DNA of 64,000 nucleotides from Megalonaias nervosa (Eukaryota; Mollusca; Bivalvia; Unionida; Unionidae), in contig JAECUM010003207.1 of NCBI GenBank assembly GCA_016617855.1, positions 1-64,000 on the forward strand. The letters run 5' to 3'. The first letter of the stretch is position 1. The number at the start of each line of letters is the position of its first letter. The notes under the pieces were generated by a model, which saw only the letters and a program-made list of their open reading frames with translations, was not told where the DNA came from and did no database searches. A program made the position numbers and the translations under genes. Of the stretch, positions 1 to 12,957 are shown one piece after another.

Positions 1-535
1 TTTTTTTTTTTGTTTTTTTTTGTTTTTTTGTTGTTTTTTTTTAAATTACAAGGGAAGTATTGCGTTTCCACGAAATGTGATAATTGCTTTTGGTGTATTA
101 GTAATGGCTGACTGAATTCAGCGTCTGAATTATGGTATATTTTTTTAGAGTATGATCAGGTATAGTGTACTCATATTTAGAGGTCATACATTTCAGATGT
201 TTCCATTGCAAATAATATAATCTCCTATGGTTTGTAATTACACTAGTTCGTTTTGTCACTGTTAAATGTTAGGGCAGATATCCTACACCAATAGCAAGAA
301 AATTTAATTTAGCACCGGAGATCTTTCGAAGGTTTCACTCAAATATCCCATGAAATGTGCCACAGAATAATGTTGTACCTTTCCCAAAACCTTCCAGAAA
401 ATAAGATCCTCAACGGCAGACTCCAGATATCTTTCTAAAGGTTTGAAATCTTTTCTGCGTTAAATAAAATGTCTGCAAATAATTCGTTTGCAAACTCACG
501 TGTGTATTACTACTTATTATAGTAATATTGATATT
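1..535. other. AT-rich non-coding stretch
   Basis: The window opens with a T-rich tract (about 1-42). The rest is AT-rich sequence with no recognisable gene, repeat or RNA. Confidence 0.5.
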
Positions 536-694
536 AAACAATAAAGACAACAAAAATAATACATCAAAGTCAATATTTAACAATAAAGACAACAAAAATA
601 ATACATCAAAGTTAATATTAAACAATAAAGATAATAAAAATAATACATCAAAGTCAGTATTAAATAATAAACATGCAAAAGATAATACATTAAT
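536..694. repeat. 42-nt minisatellite, about 4 copies
   Basis: The motif ataaagacaacaaaaataat recurs at 541, 583 and 625, with a decayed fourth copy near 667, giving a 42-base period. Because 42 is a multiple of three, both strands stay open for about 70 codons. I do not regard either frame as coding. Confidence 0.85.
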
Positions 695-3600
695 GTCTTT
701 CCAAACCGTTACATTTGTGACACAAACAAAGTTATTTTCTTAGAGAAACGTATATTTAGCTTTCTGTAAACGGTTTGTACGTTAAAATAATTTATTTATT
801 TATTTATTTTTATGTGCGTCAGCATTGTGTTTCTCAATATGATGGAATTTTATTTTAAATTAAATAATGAAATGAATATTTTTTTTTCATTTTGAAAATG
901 ATACATTTTATCGTAACATATACAAGCAAACAGTACACCTGATTTAGCAGAAAGTGCTTTAAGAACGTAAAACTGATACAAATTCGTATTCAGTATAAAA
1001 CAAGTAGTATATCTGCCTGTCCATACAAATTCGTATTCAGTACAAAAGTACATTCCACGGAACATTAAATTAATATTTTGACAAATTTCTAAAACGGAGG
1101 GACCGGGTGCTCAGAAAATGAGGCTGGGTTTTTTGTGCTGATACAGAGGCCTTTTAGCATCGTCTTAGGTAATACATTCATAAAAGAGAGAAAGTGGGAT
1201 GAACATGAAGTGTTGGGACAATTGACTGGACTGTTATTTAACCTCTGCTCATGTACTGTCTTGAACTGTAGTGACGGTCACCCTTCTATCACAACGTACC
1301 AGAGTAACACCATATTTAAAAAATCGCTTTCATCCTATGATCATCATCTTCGTTCTTTTTTTTTTTTCAGAGATAACAGATACAAGGAATGAAAAAAATA
1401 ACACATGTGTTATATACAATTAACTGGGGTGTACATGGGAGGAATCTCTTGGAAGCATATCCTCCCTTTCAGAATTCTCATGTTTATTAAAAAGTTAGGC
1501 ACACTCCTCCCGATTCCTCTACTAAGTGTTATGTACTTCATTATTATTTTTTAAAAATAATATTTAATACGTAACGTCATAAATAGCAAGCAAGAGCATA
1601 TGGCTATGAAAATTTCTACTATCACAGGTCTTCTAAACTTAGAAAATTTAAAAATCGATCTTATTGGTAAGAAAAGAATCTATGAATTACAGCAGCATAG
1701 AAAACTTACATAGACACTATACAGTTTCTTAGTATTTTGGTCCAATCTAAGCCGATACCTTTGGAAAATTTCTCTACCCATGATATGATGAAAATATTCC
1801 TCATCTGATATGCAGTGAAGTAAGACACCAAGACGAATGTCAAAATTATTTATAATACGTGCCCAAAATATTTCTCTTTGTCGCTCATTTCTTTGACTGC
1901 AAATAACTTCATGGGTTATTACATCGGTGTAAAAACAGCTGCAGGGTTTACAATCTTGTATGATAATTATTTGGAACCGTTATCAGAACGTTTGCACAGT
2001 GTGTAATTAACTGTAACTTTCTTGATGTCATGATAATTTTCCATAAAACTGATGTTTTATGGAAGTATGAACATTTTGTAATCTTTTGTACGATAAGTCA
2101 GTGTGGCACAAGTTTGTAGGACAAGTCAGTGTGGCACAAGTTTGTAAAGAACTCATTTTCCTATCCATAAACGTCATAAGCATCATATTGTATAATTTGT
2201 TTCATTGTATTTTTCCTGGAAATATGTTTTCTCCAACAAAGATTTCAGCAAATTAATAAATATTATATTTTTGTAGCATGCTTCAAGTATCGGGAACAAA
2301 ATGTCTGTCTTGTAACATGTTTTCTAGAAAGATATAAACATTATCTGAGTAAGAGAACTCTAATTCTTTTAGATGTTACATTTTTTGGACGATGACATAA
2401 TTTACCAAGAAAGATCGGCTTCCTTTAATCGATTTCTGATAAAAGTTTCTTTATTCCGAATAAACTTTGTCTTATTCCTGGTGTATGGTGTGAGCACAGC
2501 TTTGCAGAAATTTGGTACAATGATGTTGAAATACATCGATCTTTCTTAACTTTTGGAGTCTGATATAAGAGCACACTTCACAACCACAAAAAGTATCCTA
2601 ATTGTTTTATACAAACTGACGTAGGTAAGAGGATTGGATCTAGCATCATAAGTGCCAACCCCATAAAAAAAATAACGATATTCTTCTGTTGGTACAACCC
2701 CTGTCTACTTTTGACAAACATGTTATATTGAAACACATATTATTCCAACATGCCCCGTTACATTTACAATGGGTTTAGTATGACTGCCAATTTTCCAATT
2801 AAATCTCTCGCGTGTTGTTTGTCTCTTCTGTTTCAAAACTAATACACATTTTTAGAAATGTTGAAGGCAACGTTCTGTGTAAGGTAATATCTGTTATGTA
2901 TTTGAGGCATATTTTCCAAATGGAGAACTTAGTAAATCATAAAATAATTGAACTACCTTTATTAAATTTAAGTGGGTATGTTTTCGATACTTTTACCTGT
3001 TAGGTTATTCCACCTCATATCTTGCATTCTTTTAGAAACAAATTGAATGTGAATGATTCTATTTCATTATAAATATATACTGCATGTATTTGTAGTCCCT
3101 CTCTATGGGAATAGACTAGAATAAGATATGTGAAAGATTTTCTAAACAAGAGAGAATCTCTGTCTCTCTGTCACTCTGTCTGTCTGTCCGATGCTCATTG
3201 TACATAAGATTAATTAACTGTTATTCATTATACATAAGGAGTATTAACTGTAATTCATTGTACATAAAGAATTTTATTATTCAATTACTGTCTGTGTAGT
3301 AAAATTTAACATTTCAGCTGAAATTTCGCTGTCTCAAAATTAGATACACGTGTAATATCTCTATGCAGATTAATTATTTCCAGTAGTAAGGAGATAATCC
3401 AGTCAAGAATACGATATTTGAATGACCAGCGCAGAATTTATGATTTACGATTTACAACGATAGGACAACATACGAGAATGTATTGTAATGCTTTTTCTCC
3501 AATTTGTTTCTTATGGAAAGATATTTATTTACATAGGTGACTAATATATATTTTGCATTACTAAATTAATAAAGAGATTGTTTTTAATTGGAGTTATATT

Positions 3601-3859
3601 GTGTTTTAATCTCTTTTTCTCACTTTACACTTTCATTCTATAAAAGTACAAACATCTGCCAAAACTGTTTTAAAGAAAAATAAATAACAGTCAGTGTTGT
3701 TGTTTTTTTCTCCACTTTATATCATTTCTTACGCCTTCATTTATGCAAATGATGATTTATGTGCTCATGATTTTGAAAACAAAATCTTGATTAAAACCTA
3801 CATTTAAAGCACAAAAATTGATTATTAGGAAGTCTTCTAGATCTTTTTATGTCTGTCTA
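695..3859. other. Unassigned AT-rich sequence
   Basis: No gene recognised. Minor items are a short (TTTA)n run near 790-810, a 27-base direct duplication at about 2096-2150 (gacaagtcagtgtggcac...) and a tctg/tctc-rich stretch near 3155-3190. The open frames here are short and show no family resemblance or splice context that I can support. Confidence 0.5.
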
Positions 3860-4130
3860 CCTAACACAAGCTAAATTATATTATGTTTTAATCTCAGTCT
3901 CTCACGTCAGAGAAATATACATGGAGAAGAGACAACAACCTAACACAAGCTAATTATATTATATTTGAATCTCAGAGTCTCTCATGTCAAAGAGATATAA
4001 CTGGAGAGGAAAAACATCTAACGCAAGGTAAATTATATGTATATTTTAATGTCAGTCTCTAATGTGAAGAAGAAAAACCATTTAACAAAATATAAATTTT
4101 CATTTTAATGTCAGAGTCTCTCATGTCAAA
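3860..4130. repeat. Divergent 62-79-nt tandem repeat
   Basis: Units starting cctaacacaagctaa at about 3860, 3939, 4014 and 4078 share an 'aatctcagagtctctcatgtca' type middle. Copies differ by many substitutions and indels, so the array is old. Confidence 0.65.
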
Positions 4131-4799
4131 TATCAAGCCGATAATAACTGAACCAGATTAATAGATCTGACCTTTCTATAACAATATTAAACATATCCTC
4201 TAACGATTTTATTAGAGGTAGGGGTTTGTGGAAATTGCAAAATTCAGAACATTCGCAAATGAAATTAAAAATTGAATTAAATCAAATTGCAAATGTTACA
4301 TTATATTAATTTACAAACATGGAAAATATATCAAACTCAGGAGAAAGAATTACCATATCAGATTAATTGTTTTTGGATATTCTTGTCATGAAAATTCTTG
4401 TTTAAACCATTTCATATGATTCGTATAAAAACAAATGTGAAAAAACCAGCAACAAAAATAGAAGTTATTCTTAATAGACAATCTTTTGAAGATACTATTT
4501 TTGTTGAAAGTTTACATTTATTACAGAGCAAACTATTGAATGGAAAATATAAGAAAAGATAAGCCTCGATGAATTATCATTTGGTATACAACAAAATGGG
4601 TATAGTGAGGGCAACAACAACGATATTTTCATTTCATAGGAAATATCACGTTTGTAACGAAAAAGAAAACTTACAATAGTAATTAATCATAAAAATGAAA
4701 TTATAATTGAAGACTTTCATGAAAAACTTTATAAAGAGGTTGATATATATTTAATATTCTAAGAAAATATCGCATTTCAAGTTGGTGATGTTAACATTC

Positions 4800-4885
4800 A
4801 ATAGAGATTAAATCAGTCTGCTGATGAAGTCCTTAGCGTGAGGACGAAAGCTTCATGTTAGCTTTCTCTATATTGTTATGCATGT
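4800..4885 (+). ncRNA. Hammerhead-ribozyme-like motif
   Basis: The conserved core CTGATGA lies at 4821-4827. It is followed by a 5-bp stem II (GTCCT 4829-4833 with AGGAC 4841-4845), then GAAA (4846-4849) and a 3-bp stem III (GCT 4850-4852 with AGC 4860-4862). U-U at 4863-4864 sits where the cleavage-site NUH should be. Deviations are an extra A at 4828 and no convincing stem I next to the core; only a distal pairing of caatagaga (from about 4798) with tctctatattg is visible. Hammerhead motifs with short stem III are known in Penelope-like retroelements and retrozymes of animals, so this may be a remnant of such an element. No coding sequence of one was recognised beside it. Confidence 0.45.
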
Positions 4886-5177
4886 GGTTGAAAAGTTAAG
4901 AAACATTGTCAAATATTATTCGCATTTCTACGCTAGGTCAAGACCAGTCTTGAAATGTAGAGGGAAAAATGACTCCTAATGCAGGGTTTGACTGTTTAAA
5001 AAGTAAGAAAAATAAGAAAGGCTTTGAATTAGATGGGTTAGACTATTTAAACATATCTGACTGATTTTAAGAAATGTATTTTTTTTTTAAAGTGCAATTA
5101 ACAAAGCATATGAAAGTACCTTTATATTCCGACAAGGAATTATGATTTATACACCAAAACAGTACCTTCGAAATTAT
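4886..5177. other. Unassigned sequence
   Basis: AT-rich, with no gene or repeat recognised. Confidence 0.5.
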
Positions 5178-5330
5178 GTCACTATTTAACGTTAGTTACG
5201 GAAAGCATCACGCTGTATCACTACTTAACGTAATTACAAATTAGCATCAAGTTGTATCGCTACTTAAAGTTGTTTACAAATTAGCATCATTGTGTATCGC
5301 TATTTAACGTTTAACGTTGTTTATAGTTGG
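5178..5330. repeat. About 39-nt tandem repeat, 4 copies
   Basis: Copies of a gtatcgctacttaacgtt-type unit start near 5178, 5215, 5253 and 5293. Confidence 0.7.
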
Positions 5331-5349
5331 CATCCATCCATCCATGCAT

Positions 5350-5396
<47 letters not shown>

Positions 5397-5406
5397 TACA
5401 TACATA
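5325..5406. repeat. (CATC)n, (CA)n and (CATA)n microsatellite
   Basis: A short catc run is followed by about 20 CA units and then a catacata run. Confidence 0.95.
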
Positions 5407-7205
5407 GAAATTTAGAGAGTGATAGACAACTATAAATTATATTTTCAATAAAAATCAAACATGCATTATTTTCTATAGAATTTGGTACCCTTTATTTCAA
5501 GATGTTGTTAGTCAAGAAGTTTGAGCCAAAAAATGCAGAAAGATAAAAATGATCTAGTATGACAGCAAAATTCAGGTATATTCTAGTAAAGGTTCCTGCC
5601 ATAAGTTTTCAAATGAAAGACTTATTTCTAGTGAAAAATATTCTGGCATTTTACGTGTGACTCCATATGGCCGTAATTTACAAATCAAAAAGGTAACAGA
5701 ACAACAAATTTTAAATAAATGACTCACTTAACAGACACCGTTTTCTCTTTCTTTTATGTTTCTTTGAAACTGAACCTACAAATAATTTTGTCCTCAAATT
5801 ATGTATTTCTGCTTCCATTTTGAACTTAATCATAAGAATTAAATTGCAGACTATTCCTTTTTGTCAGACGTATTTTCCCCAACGACAAATATAAGAAAAA
5901 CGGGATAAAATCAACTGCATTATGCGTAGTCTTTAAAATATATTACATGACGTTAATGCTGAACATTTTTGAAGATTATTTCTCATGATCCGACGTACAG
6001 TTTCCGCAGAAAGAGCAAACATTAAGACGGATTTCAAGTGGGGCCATTAAATCAAAGCCTGATCAATGAGAAGATCCCGGTTATATCTTTATCCATTTGA
6101 AAATATCTTCCATTAAACTCCACATATTTGGAAACATAAACACTTTTATATCAAAGAAATTTTAATCATGTAGATTGATGACCCGATGCCTGCTTTCGTA
6201 AACATCTGTGTTTCATGGGTCCCATCCAAACTTGTCCTTGAGAGTGCCCGTTCAGGATTTTGCGTCGGTGGTAACAAGTATAACTCAGGTCCCATGATAT
6301 TACGATTTGGTTAATTTTAAACTATTATTAAAAAAACCCACACATTTTTGACATTTTTGTATGAATCCAGAAACTTACTGCATTGTTTGAGTTAGTTTGC
6401 TTGATTTTTAACACACTTTTCAATAAACACCCCCCTCCCTTCAACAAATTGCTAATAATTGTCAAATTGATAATCTTTTAGAATATCTCTCTATAAACTG
6501 TATTACTTTTTTATTTCTTATATTTCATTAAAAGTATACGTATAAGGGAACCAATATAAGATGTTTCAGAGCAATCTGATTAGGAAAAACTTGGTCACAC
6601 ATTGACAAATACACGAAAAACGTTTTCCGACCCATAGCATGTTAAAAAATTTGTTCAACCCACAGCATATAGAGAAAACCTTTGTCAAACCCATAGAGTA
6701 TAGATAAAAAGCGACTTAGGGTCATTGGAACTTAAGATCATCCATAATGGTACAATGCCAATCGTACTTTATCTTATTTCTTTCTCCTTCGATCTCAAAG
6801 AAAGTTTACTCCGACCAACAAAATTTGATATCCAAAGTATCACCGTAAGGAATGCCATTCCATCCTAAACGTGACCTTTGACCTTGTGGCCTACTTAGCA
6901 TCTATTATCTATAATGTGCCATCATCGTACTCCTCTTAGAAAAGGGAAGATAATCATGTATTCCACTTTCAAAGACTATGCAAGCATAAAAAAATAATGC
7001 CTTTTAGTGTTCTTTTACAATTTTTGTAAACAATGGCTAAAATACACTTCGAATATTTATTTATCGAGTTTCTTATTATTTATCATATCAGTAATTATAA
7101 GAATTGAACATCATTTTTACATGATTCATGAAGCCTTGAAGCATGAACATGGATTGCTTGCTTTGCTATTGCCTTTCATGCAGTATGTAATCGATTTTCA
7201 GGAAG
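5407..7205. other. Unassigned sequence
   Basis: No gene recognised. A short open frame at 7007-7246 is hydrophobic, but no splice or family support was seen for it. Confidence 0.45.
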
Positions 7206-7377
7206 CCAAATATGAAGATACATTCATAATTATTTTTGGTGGATGATTGGAAAAATGGCGATCAAAATTTCAAAACCGTTGTGACCCATCTTCCAAATAT
7301 GAAGATAAATTCATAACTATTTTCGGTGGATGATTGGAAAATAGGCGATCAAATTTTCAAACCGTTGTGAGCCATAT
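7206..7377. repeat. 86-nt direct duplication
   Basis: Two copies start with ccaaatatgaagata at 7206 and 7292. They share the ggtggatgattggaaaa middle and the caaaccgttgtga end, with a few differences. Confidence 0.8.
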
Positions 7378-7452
7378 TTGAAATTTTCGTCAGGGAGTTA
7401 AACGATAAAACCTTTCCATGGATATAGACGTTGGAGTACTCTAGAAGAGTGA

Positions 7453-7665
7453 TTGAAACATTTGGCAAAGACTATATCAGAGGACTGCCAACTACTAAAT
7501 ATTACGTACTGTGGATCAAATTCGACGTCTAAGACTTCCAAAATGAGTATTCATTCACCTGCTAACCTAGTATCCGTGGCACTCTGTCATCTGATCTTAT
7601 CTTTGACTTTCATTGGTACGATAAGTCGGATAATGTATCAGTCGTGGGAATTGTTATCAAGGTAA
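7453..7665 (+). CDS. Possible small exon or first exon, unknown product
   Basis: An open frame runs from an ATG at 7453, with a second ATG at 7543. It ends in a strong splice-donor-like gtaagtaag directly after codons reading S-W-E-L-L-S-R. From the second ATG the peptide begins MSIHSPANLVSVALCHLILS, which is hydrophobic and could be a signal or membrane segment. No downstream exon was recognised and the family is unknown. The sequence just downstream (about 7720-7860) is comparatively CpG-rich and contains an agccaat box, which may be promoter-like. Chance is the main alternative. Confidence 0.15.
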   Translation: MKHLAKTISEDCQLLNITYCGSNSTSKTSKMSIHSPANLVSVALCHLILSLTFIGTISRIMYQSWELLSR

Positions 7666-8164
7666 GTAAGTAGATGTCATCGAGTGTTCGTTATTTGCCC
7701 ATTTATATTCCCATGTAGTGGTTTGAACTCCCTCCCTCAAGATGACGTAGACGTTTGTCAGACAAGAAGGACTGGGTTGCTAGGCAGAAAAACTACGCAC
7801 AGCCAATGAAATCTCGCCTTCAGTGGTCTAATTTGCCAACACCCTGAATGATACATCAAGGTATTCGACCAAATACGTTAGCTTGTTTAGTTTATAAATA
7901 ATGTGTGCCTTAATGTTTGTGAGAATGTCGGTGAGTTTCGTATGGCTGAAGCTGGGGGGGAGGAGGTTGTTGCAAATATTAAAACTAAATTAGTGAGAAA
8001 AGAATATTGTTAACTTATTTGCTGTTCTGAAGCAGAAAAAAGAAGCGATTATAGTTCTCGATTGTGCGTGTGCATGTCAAATATTTGAGTGGAATTTACG
8101 CTTTAACAGCAGAATTACGTTTGCGCTACAAAGCTCAGCAGGATATTTTTAAAATGATAACTCT

Positions 8165-8645
8165 CATAATATTAGATAGCATGACAAATAAATCAGATAG
8201 CATGACAATAGACCTATTTCCTATAATCAGCATGACAATAGACCTTTTTCCTTCAGATAGCATGACAAAGAGACCTATTTCCTATAGATAGCATAACAAA
8301 TAGACCTATTTCCTTTAGATAGCATGACAAGCAGACCAGATAGTATGACAATAGACCTTTTTCCTACCGATAGCATGACAATAGACTTTATTTCTACAGA
8401 TTGCATGACAATAGACATATTTCCTTCAGATAGCATAACAATACACCTATTTCCTATAGATAACATGACAATAGACCTATTAACTACAGATAGCATAACA
8501 AATAGACCTATTACCTACAGACAGCATGACAATAGACTTATTACCTACAGATAGTATGACAATAGTCCAATTTCCTACAGATATCATGACAATAGTCCAA
8601 TTTCCTACAGATATCATGACAATAGACCTATTTCCTACAGCTACT
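8165..8645. repeat. 30-nt minisatellite, about 16 copies
   Basis: The unit is close to agatagcatgacaatagacc plus tatttcctac. Early copies vary by 1-3 bases in length, while the last three (from about 8551) are near-identical at exactly 30 bases. The open frames on both strands follow from the period. Confidence 0.9.
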
Positions 8646-9844
8646 AGTTTGAAAGTATATCAACGTCAAACACAAAAATTATATTTTGATCTAGTCACAG
8701 AGACCTTGCTCGTATATCTGTGTTTTCTTGAGAACCGATATCAAAATTATCTAACGTAGAAATACTGTAGTTTACCTGGGTTGATTTCATAAAAAAGATC
8801 CTAAAATAACAATCTGAGTAAATCAGGAGCGTTTATAATTAGAATTTTTATGTGGATTGGGTTTTCCCTTCAGTCATTTTTGGAAAGCTCGCGTGATGGT
8901 AAATGTTTGATTTCTTCCCAAATCAAAAGGACAAATATCTTATGTACACAAATTCAAGTCTGAGTTACATTTTCCAACAGCTTGGTAGGTGACGTAAGAC
9001 ACAGTTGTTTTTATGTCAGAGTGACATGTAGCATAAACTCACATTCTTGTCTTCAACACAGCCAGAATTTAGACGATTGCAACCTTTCAACGACTGATGA
9101 TTCGTACCCTTTACGTCTTGCCATCCGATTCATTTCAGCTAGACTTGTGAAATACTTGGGGCAGGAGCTATCGATAAATTGCATGAGTAGTCTTAGGAGA
9201 ATAAAAATGGGACAAATACCAGCGCATAACTACACTCATTTATTTCATGTACGCTAACATACATGTAAACACTTTACTCTTTTTTTGAGCATATAGGTGT
9301 CATTTTATAACTATGATTTTATATACATACCTTGCATTTCTCAATGGGTCTGTGAATTTAGCTGAGTGTTAACTCACGCTTACGTACCGAATGAGTTCTC
9401 ATATAACTTCGACTTTATTCCATCCTTCTTTTCTTTTCCTCTTTATGCGGGTGGTGGGGATAGGTATCAAATGACCAACTGGGTTAGGGCGCTAAGGAAT
9501 GATAGCATGGCAATATGTGCCATTACATGGTATGGGTTCCATTCATGCATGGGAAGAATTATAACGCTCTAATCCATTTGATTTTATATGTGTCATTCTA
9601 TATAAATATTTTTCACATAATAACAGATCGAAACATACAATTTGAGATCGAGTGATAATCCTTTTCGTCTTTGTTTGGTATAACGTTACTTACTTAATAA
9701 ACGAACATAATTATAATGCCGGGACTCAACTAATTATGATGAAAAAAAAAAATGCATGACTTATTTTATATGCGTTCATAGAAGACGAAAAAGAATTAAC
9801 AAAACTTTCGTGTATATTACCAGGTGTCTGATTCATACATTGTG
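8646..9844. other. Unassigned sequence
   Basis: Two open frames (8982-9257 and 9366-9572, plus strand) of 91 and 68 codons show no recognisable domain. An acceptor-like tccaacag precedes the first. I do not call either as a gene. Confidence 0.4.
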
Positions 9845-10480
9845 CCTAATTAACACTAATGTTAGTGTATGATTAGATTGCGATTATTAATCATTTTAGT
9901 GTATGATTAGATAGTGCCTATTGACCATTTTATTATATGATTAGATTGTGCCTATTTTTAGTGTATGATTAGATTGTACCTATTGATAATTTTAATGTAT
10001 GATTAGATTGTGCCAATTGATCATTTTAGTGTATGATTAGACTGTGCCTGTTGATCATTTTAGTGTATGATTAGATAGTGCCAATTGACCATTTCATTGT
10101 ATGATTAGATTGTGCCTATTTTTAGGGTATGATTAGATTGTGCCTATTGATAATATTAATGTATGATTAGATTGTGCTAAGTGATTATTTTTGTATGTGA
10201 TTAGATTGTGCCTATTGATCATTTTAGTATATGATTAGATTGTGCCAGTTGATCATTAGAGTGTATGATTAGACTGTGCCAATTGACCATTTTATTGTAT
10301 GATTAGATTGTACCATTTGATCATTTTATTGTATAATTAGATTGTGCCAGTTGATCATTTTAGTGTATGATTAGATTGTGCCTATTTTTAGTGTATGATT
10401 AGATCGTGCTAACTGATTATTTTAATGTATGATTAGATTGTGCTAATTGTTCATTTTAGTGTATGATTAGATTGTGCCCC
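9845..10480. repeat. 34-nt minisatellite, about 18 copies
   Basis: The unit is gtgtatgattagattgtgcc plus an attgatcatttta-like end. Several copies are shortened to about 27 bases by losing the ttgatcat part. Confidence 0.9.
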
Positions 10481-10545
10481 GCCCTTTCAACGGCCCCGAG
10501 CTGCTGACGGAAATCAATTCCGCACATCCTAGGGCCGTTTCTGTG
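10481..10545. other. GC-rich nested inverted repeat between two arrays
   Basis: This is a GC-rich island in AT-rich surroundings. The outer arms are aacggccc (10489-10496) and gggccgtt (10532-10539). The inner arms are cggaa (10508-10512) and ttccg (10518-10522), with a 5-base loop. It sits exactly between two unrelated minisatellites, suggesting the end or core of a minisatellite-carrying mobile element. Confidence 0.6.
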
Positions 10546-10900
10546 TAAAATTCTATAACATGGACACAATAGGCAAACTATAAAACTTTACAACATAGAC
10601 ACAATAGACAAACTACAAAACTCTATAACATGGACACAACAAACTCTAAAACTCTATAACATGGACACAATAGACAAACTATAAAACTCTATAACATGGA
10701 CACAACAGACAAACTCTAAAACTCTATAACATGGACACAATAGACAAACTATAAAACTCTATAACATAGACACAATAGACAAACTATAAAACTCTATAAC
10801 ATGGACACAATAGACAAACTATAAAACTATAACACGGACACAACAGACAAACTCTAAAACTCCATAACATGGACACAACAGACAAACTACAAAACTCTAA
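10546..10900. repeat. 35-nt minisatellite, about 10 copies
   Basis: The unit is aactctataacatggacaca plus atagacaaactataa. Copies alternate between atagac and acagac, and some are shortened. Confidence 0.9.
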
Positions 10901-11059
10901 ACAAAATTGGGACACTTTTACCTGTTAATATTGAGTTTTCAAAGGAAAAATTTTCTAATGAATATGAACATATGAATTAATCTGAATTAATGATAAAAAC
11001 ACCCCAAAAAAAATTTGAATCTCAAGCTGAAGAACATAATCAAGTTTAATCCCAAAATT

Positions 11060-11660
11060 TATCACGGCAGTAATACTGATTTACAGCATTTATTTTGGCA
11101 GTAATACTGATTTATACCGGCAGTAATACTGATTTACAGCATTTATTTTGGCAGTAATACTGATTTACAGCATTTATTTTGGCAGTAATACTGATTTACA
11201 GCATTTATTTTGGCAGTAATACTGATTTACAGCATTTATTTTGGCAGTAATACTGATTTACAGCATTTATTTTGGCAGTAATACTGATTTACAGCATTTA
11301 TTTTGGCAGTAATACTGATTTACAGCATTTATTTTGGCAGTAATACTGATTTACAGCATTTATTTTGGCAGTAATACTGATTTACAGCATTTATTTTGGC
11401 AGTAATACTGATTTATACCGGCAGTAATACTGCTTTACAGCATTTATACCAGCAGAAATACTGCTTTACATAATTTATCCTGGCAGGGTGACTGATTTAC
11501 AGCATGTATCCTGGCTCTATTTATCCGGGCAGTAATACTGATTTATGCATTTTTATCCGGGCAGTAATACTAATATGTAGCATTTATCCCGGTTACTAAT
11601 ATTGATTTACGGCATTTTTCCCGACAGTAAAACTGATTTACAGCATTTATCTTTATTGAA
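11060..11660. repeat. 31-nt minisatellite, about 19 copies
   Basis: The unit is ggcagtaatactgatttaca plus gcatttatttt. The block at about 11125-11410 is almost perfectly homogeneous, while the right-hand copies (11410-11660) have diverged, so homogenisation or expansion was local to the left part. Confidence 0.9.
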
Positions 11661-11791
11661 CAACAGGGCATTGACTTTAAATATAAATTCTCATCAGATA
11701 GGTACGAAATTTTCCGTTATTTTAAATTCAAATTCAGCAGTCCGACATTAAAAGATATGTCATGATTGTCAAGTGGTGAAGTCCTCCCACA

Positions 11792-11793
<2 letters not shown>

Positions 11794-11882
<89 letters not shown>

Positions 11883-11925
11883 TTATTATTTATTTATTTA
11901 CTTATTTATTTATTTATTTATTTAG
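11794..11925. repeat. (CT)n then (TTTA)n microsatellites
   Basis: About 43 CT units (11794-11879) are followed by a TTTA run (about 11884-11923). Confidence 0.95.
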
Positions 11926-12024
11926 AAGAGATGAAAACCATTCTAGGACTGATAAAGTAAGGGAATGCAACTACTGGTTTTGATATATTTTCTAAGCAAG
12001 AAGGGCTTTTGTTTTGGGTATAAT

Positions 12025-12115
12025 CCATCTGGTACATGATGTATCTGGTACATTTTACATCTGGTACATGATGTATCTGGTACATTTTACATCTGGTACA
12101 TGCTACATCTTATGA
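12025..12115. repeat. Short catctggtaca repeat
   Basis: A catctggtacatgatgtatc unit of about 32 bases is repeated 2.5 times. Confidence 0.7.
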
Positions 12116-12369
12116 AACAAAGATAGTAAATAACTGTAAATATAGATGCCATACTTAATAAGCAATGCACTCCTCCAATATAAATTGACTTTTTCTATCA
12201 CTGTGTATATTTATATGTTCCATGGTTTTTGAGTGTATATTTTACGTATATTCACAATTTTATATTTTGTCCCACAAATTTATTTATTTAATTTAAGAAG
12301 GAATTGTATATCATACAATGTTTCATCAACGCCATTTCGACTCTTAAATTTAGGATTATAGTCATGTCT

Positions 12370-12670
12370 TGATTTTAAACATACAGTACTGCTAATATTT
12401 TAAACATACTGTATGGCAAGGATTTTAAACATGCTATATGGAAGGGGTTTTAAACATACTGTATGGAAAGGATTTTAAACATACTGTATGGAAAGGATTT
12501 TAAACATAGTGTATGGCAAGGATTTTAAACATACTGTATGGCAAGGGTTTGAAACATACTGTATGGCAAGGATTTCAAACATACTGTATGGCAAGGATTT
12601 TAAACGTACTGTATGGAAAGGATTTTAAACATACTGTATGGCAAGGATTTTAAACATACTGTATGGCATG
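12370..12670. repeat. 25-nt minisatellite, about 12 copies
   Basis: The unit is gattttaaacatactgtatg plus gcaag, with gcaag/gaaag variants. Confidence 0.9.
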
Positions 12671-12957
12671 GAAAATAAATATACTCTACAAAAAGTATGG
12701 ATACTGGGCAAAACAATTGGAAACAAGTTTTTGCAACTTGCAAGTTCCTCTCCATTATAAACATATAATTAATTAACTTGCAAGTTCCTAATTAACGTGC
12801 CTGCAGGAAAGAGTTATGGATAAAGTCAAGACAGGTGGAGTACATTGTTCTAGTGAAATCAGAGGAATGAAAGAATTATTAGAGCGGAAGAATAGTGATT
12901 GGTGTTTCCAGTACAATTTTAACTATTGTAATGATGGAATAAATAATTAATAATATC

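Noticed and set aside
8064..8759. Chain of 75-77-codon frames
   Set aside because: Product of the 30-nt minisatellite at 8165-8645.
9845..10900. CRISPR-like array
   Set aside because: The units are contiguous tandem repeats without unique spacers, in an animal genome.
11766..11960. Leu/Ser repeat protein
   Set aside because: Translation of the (CT)n microsatellite.
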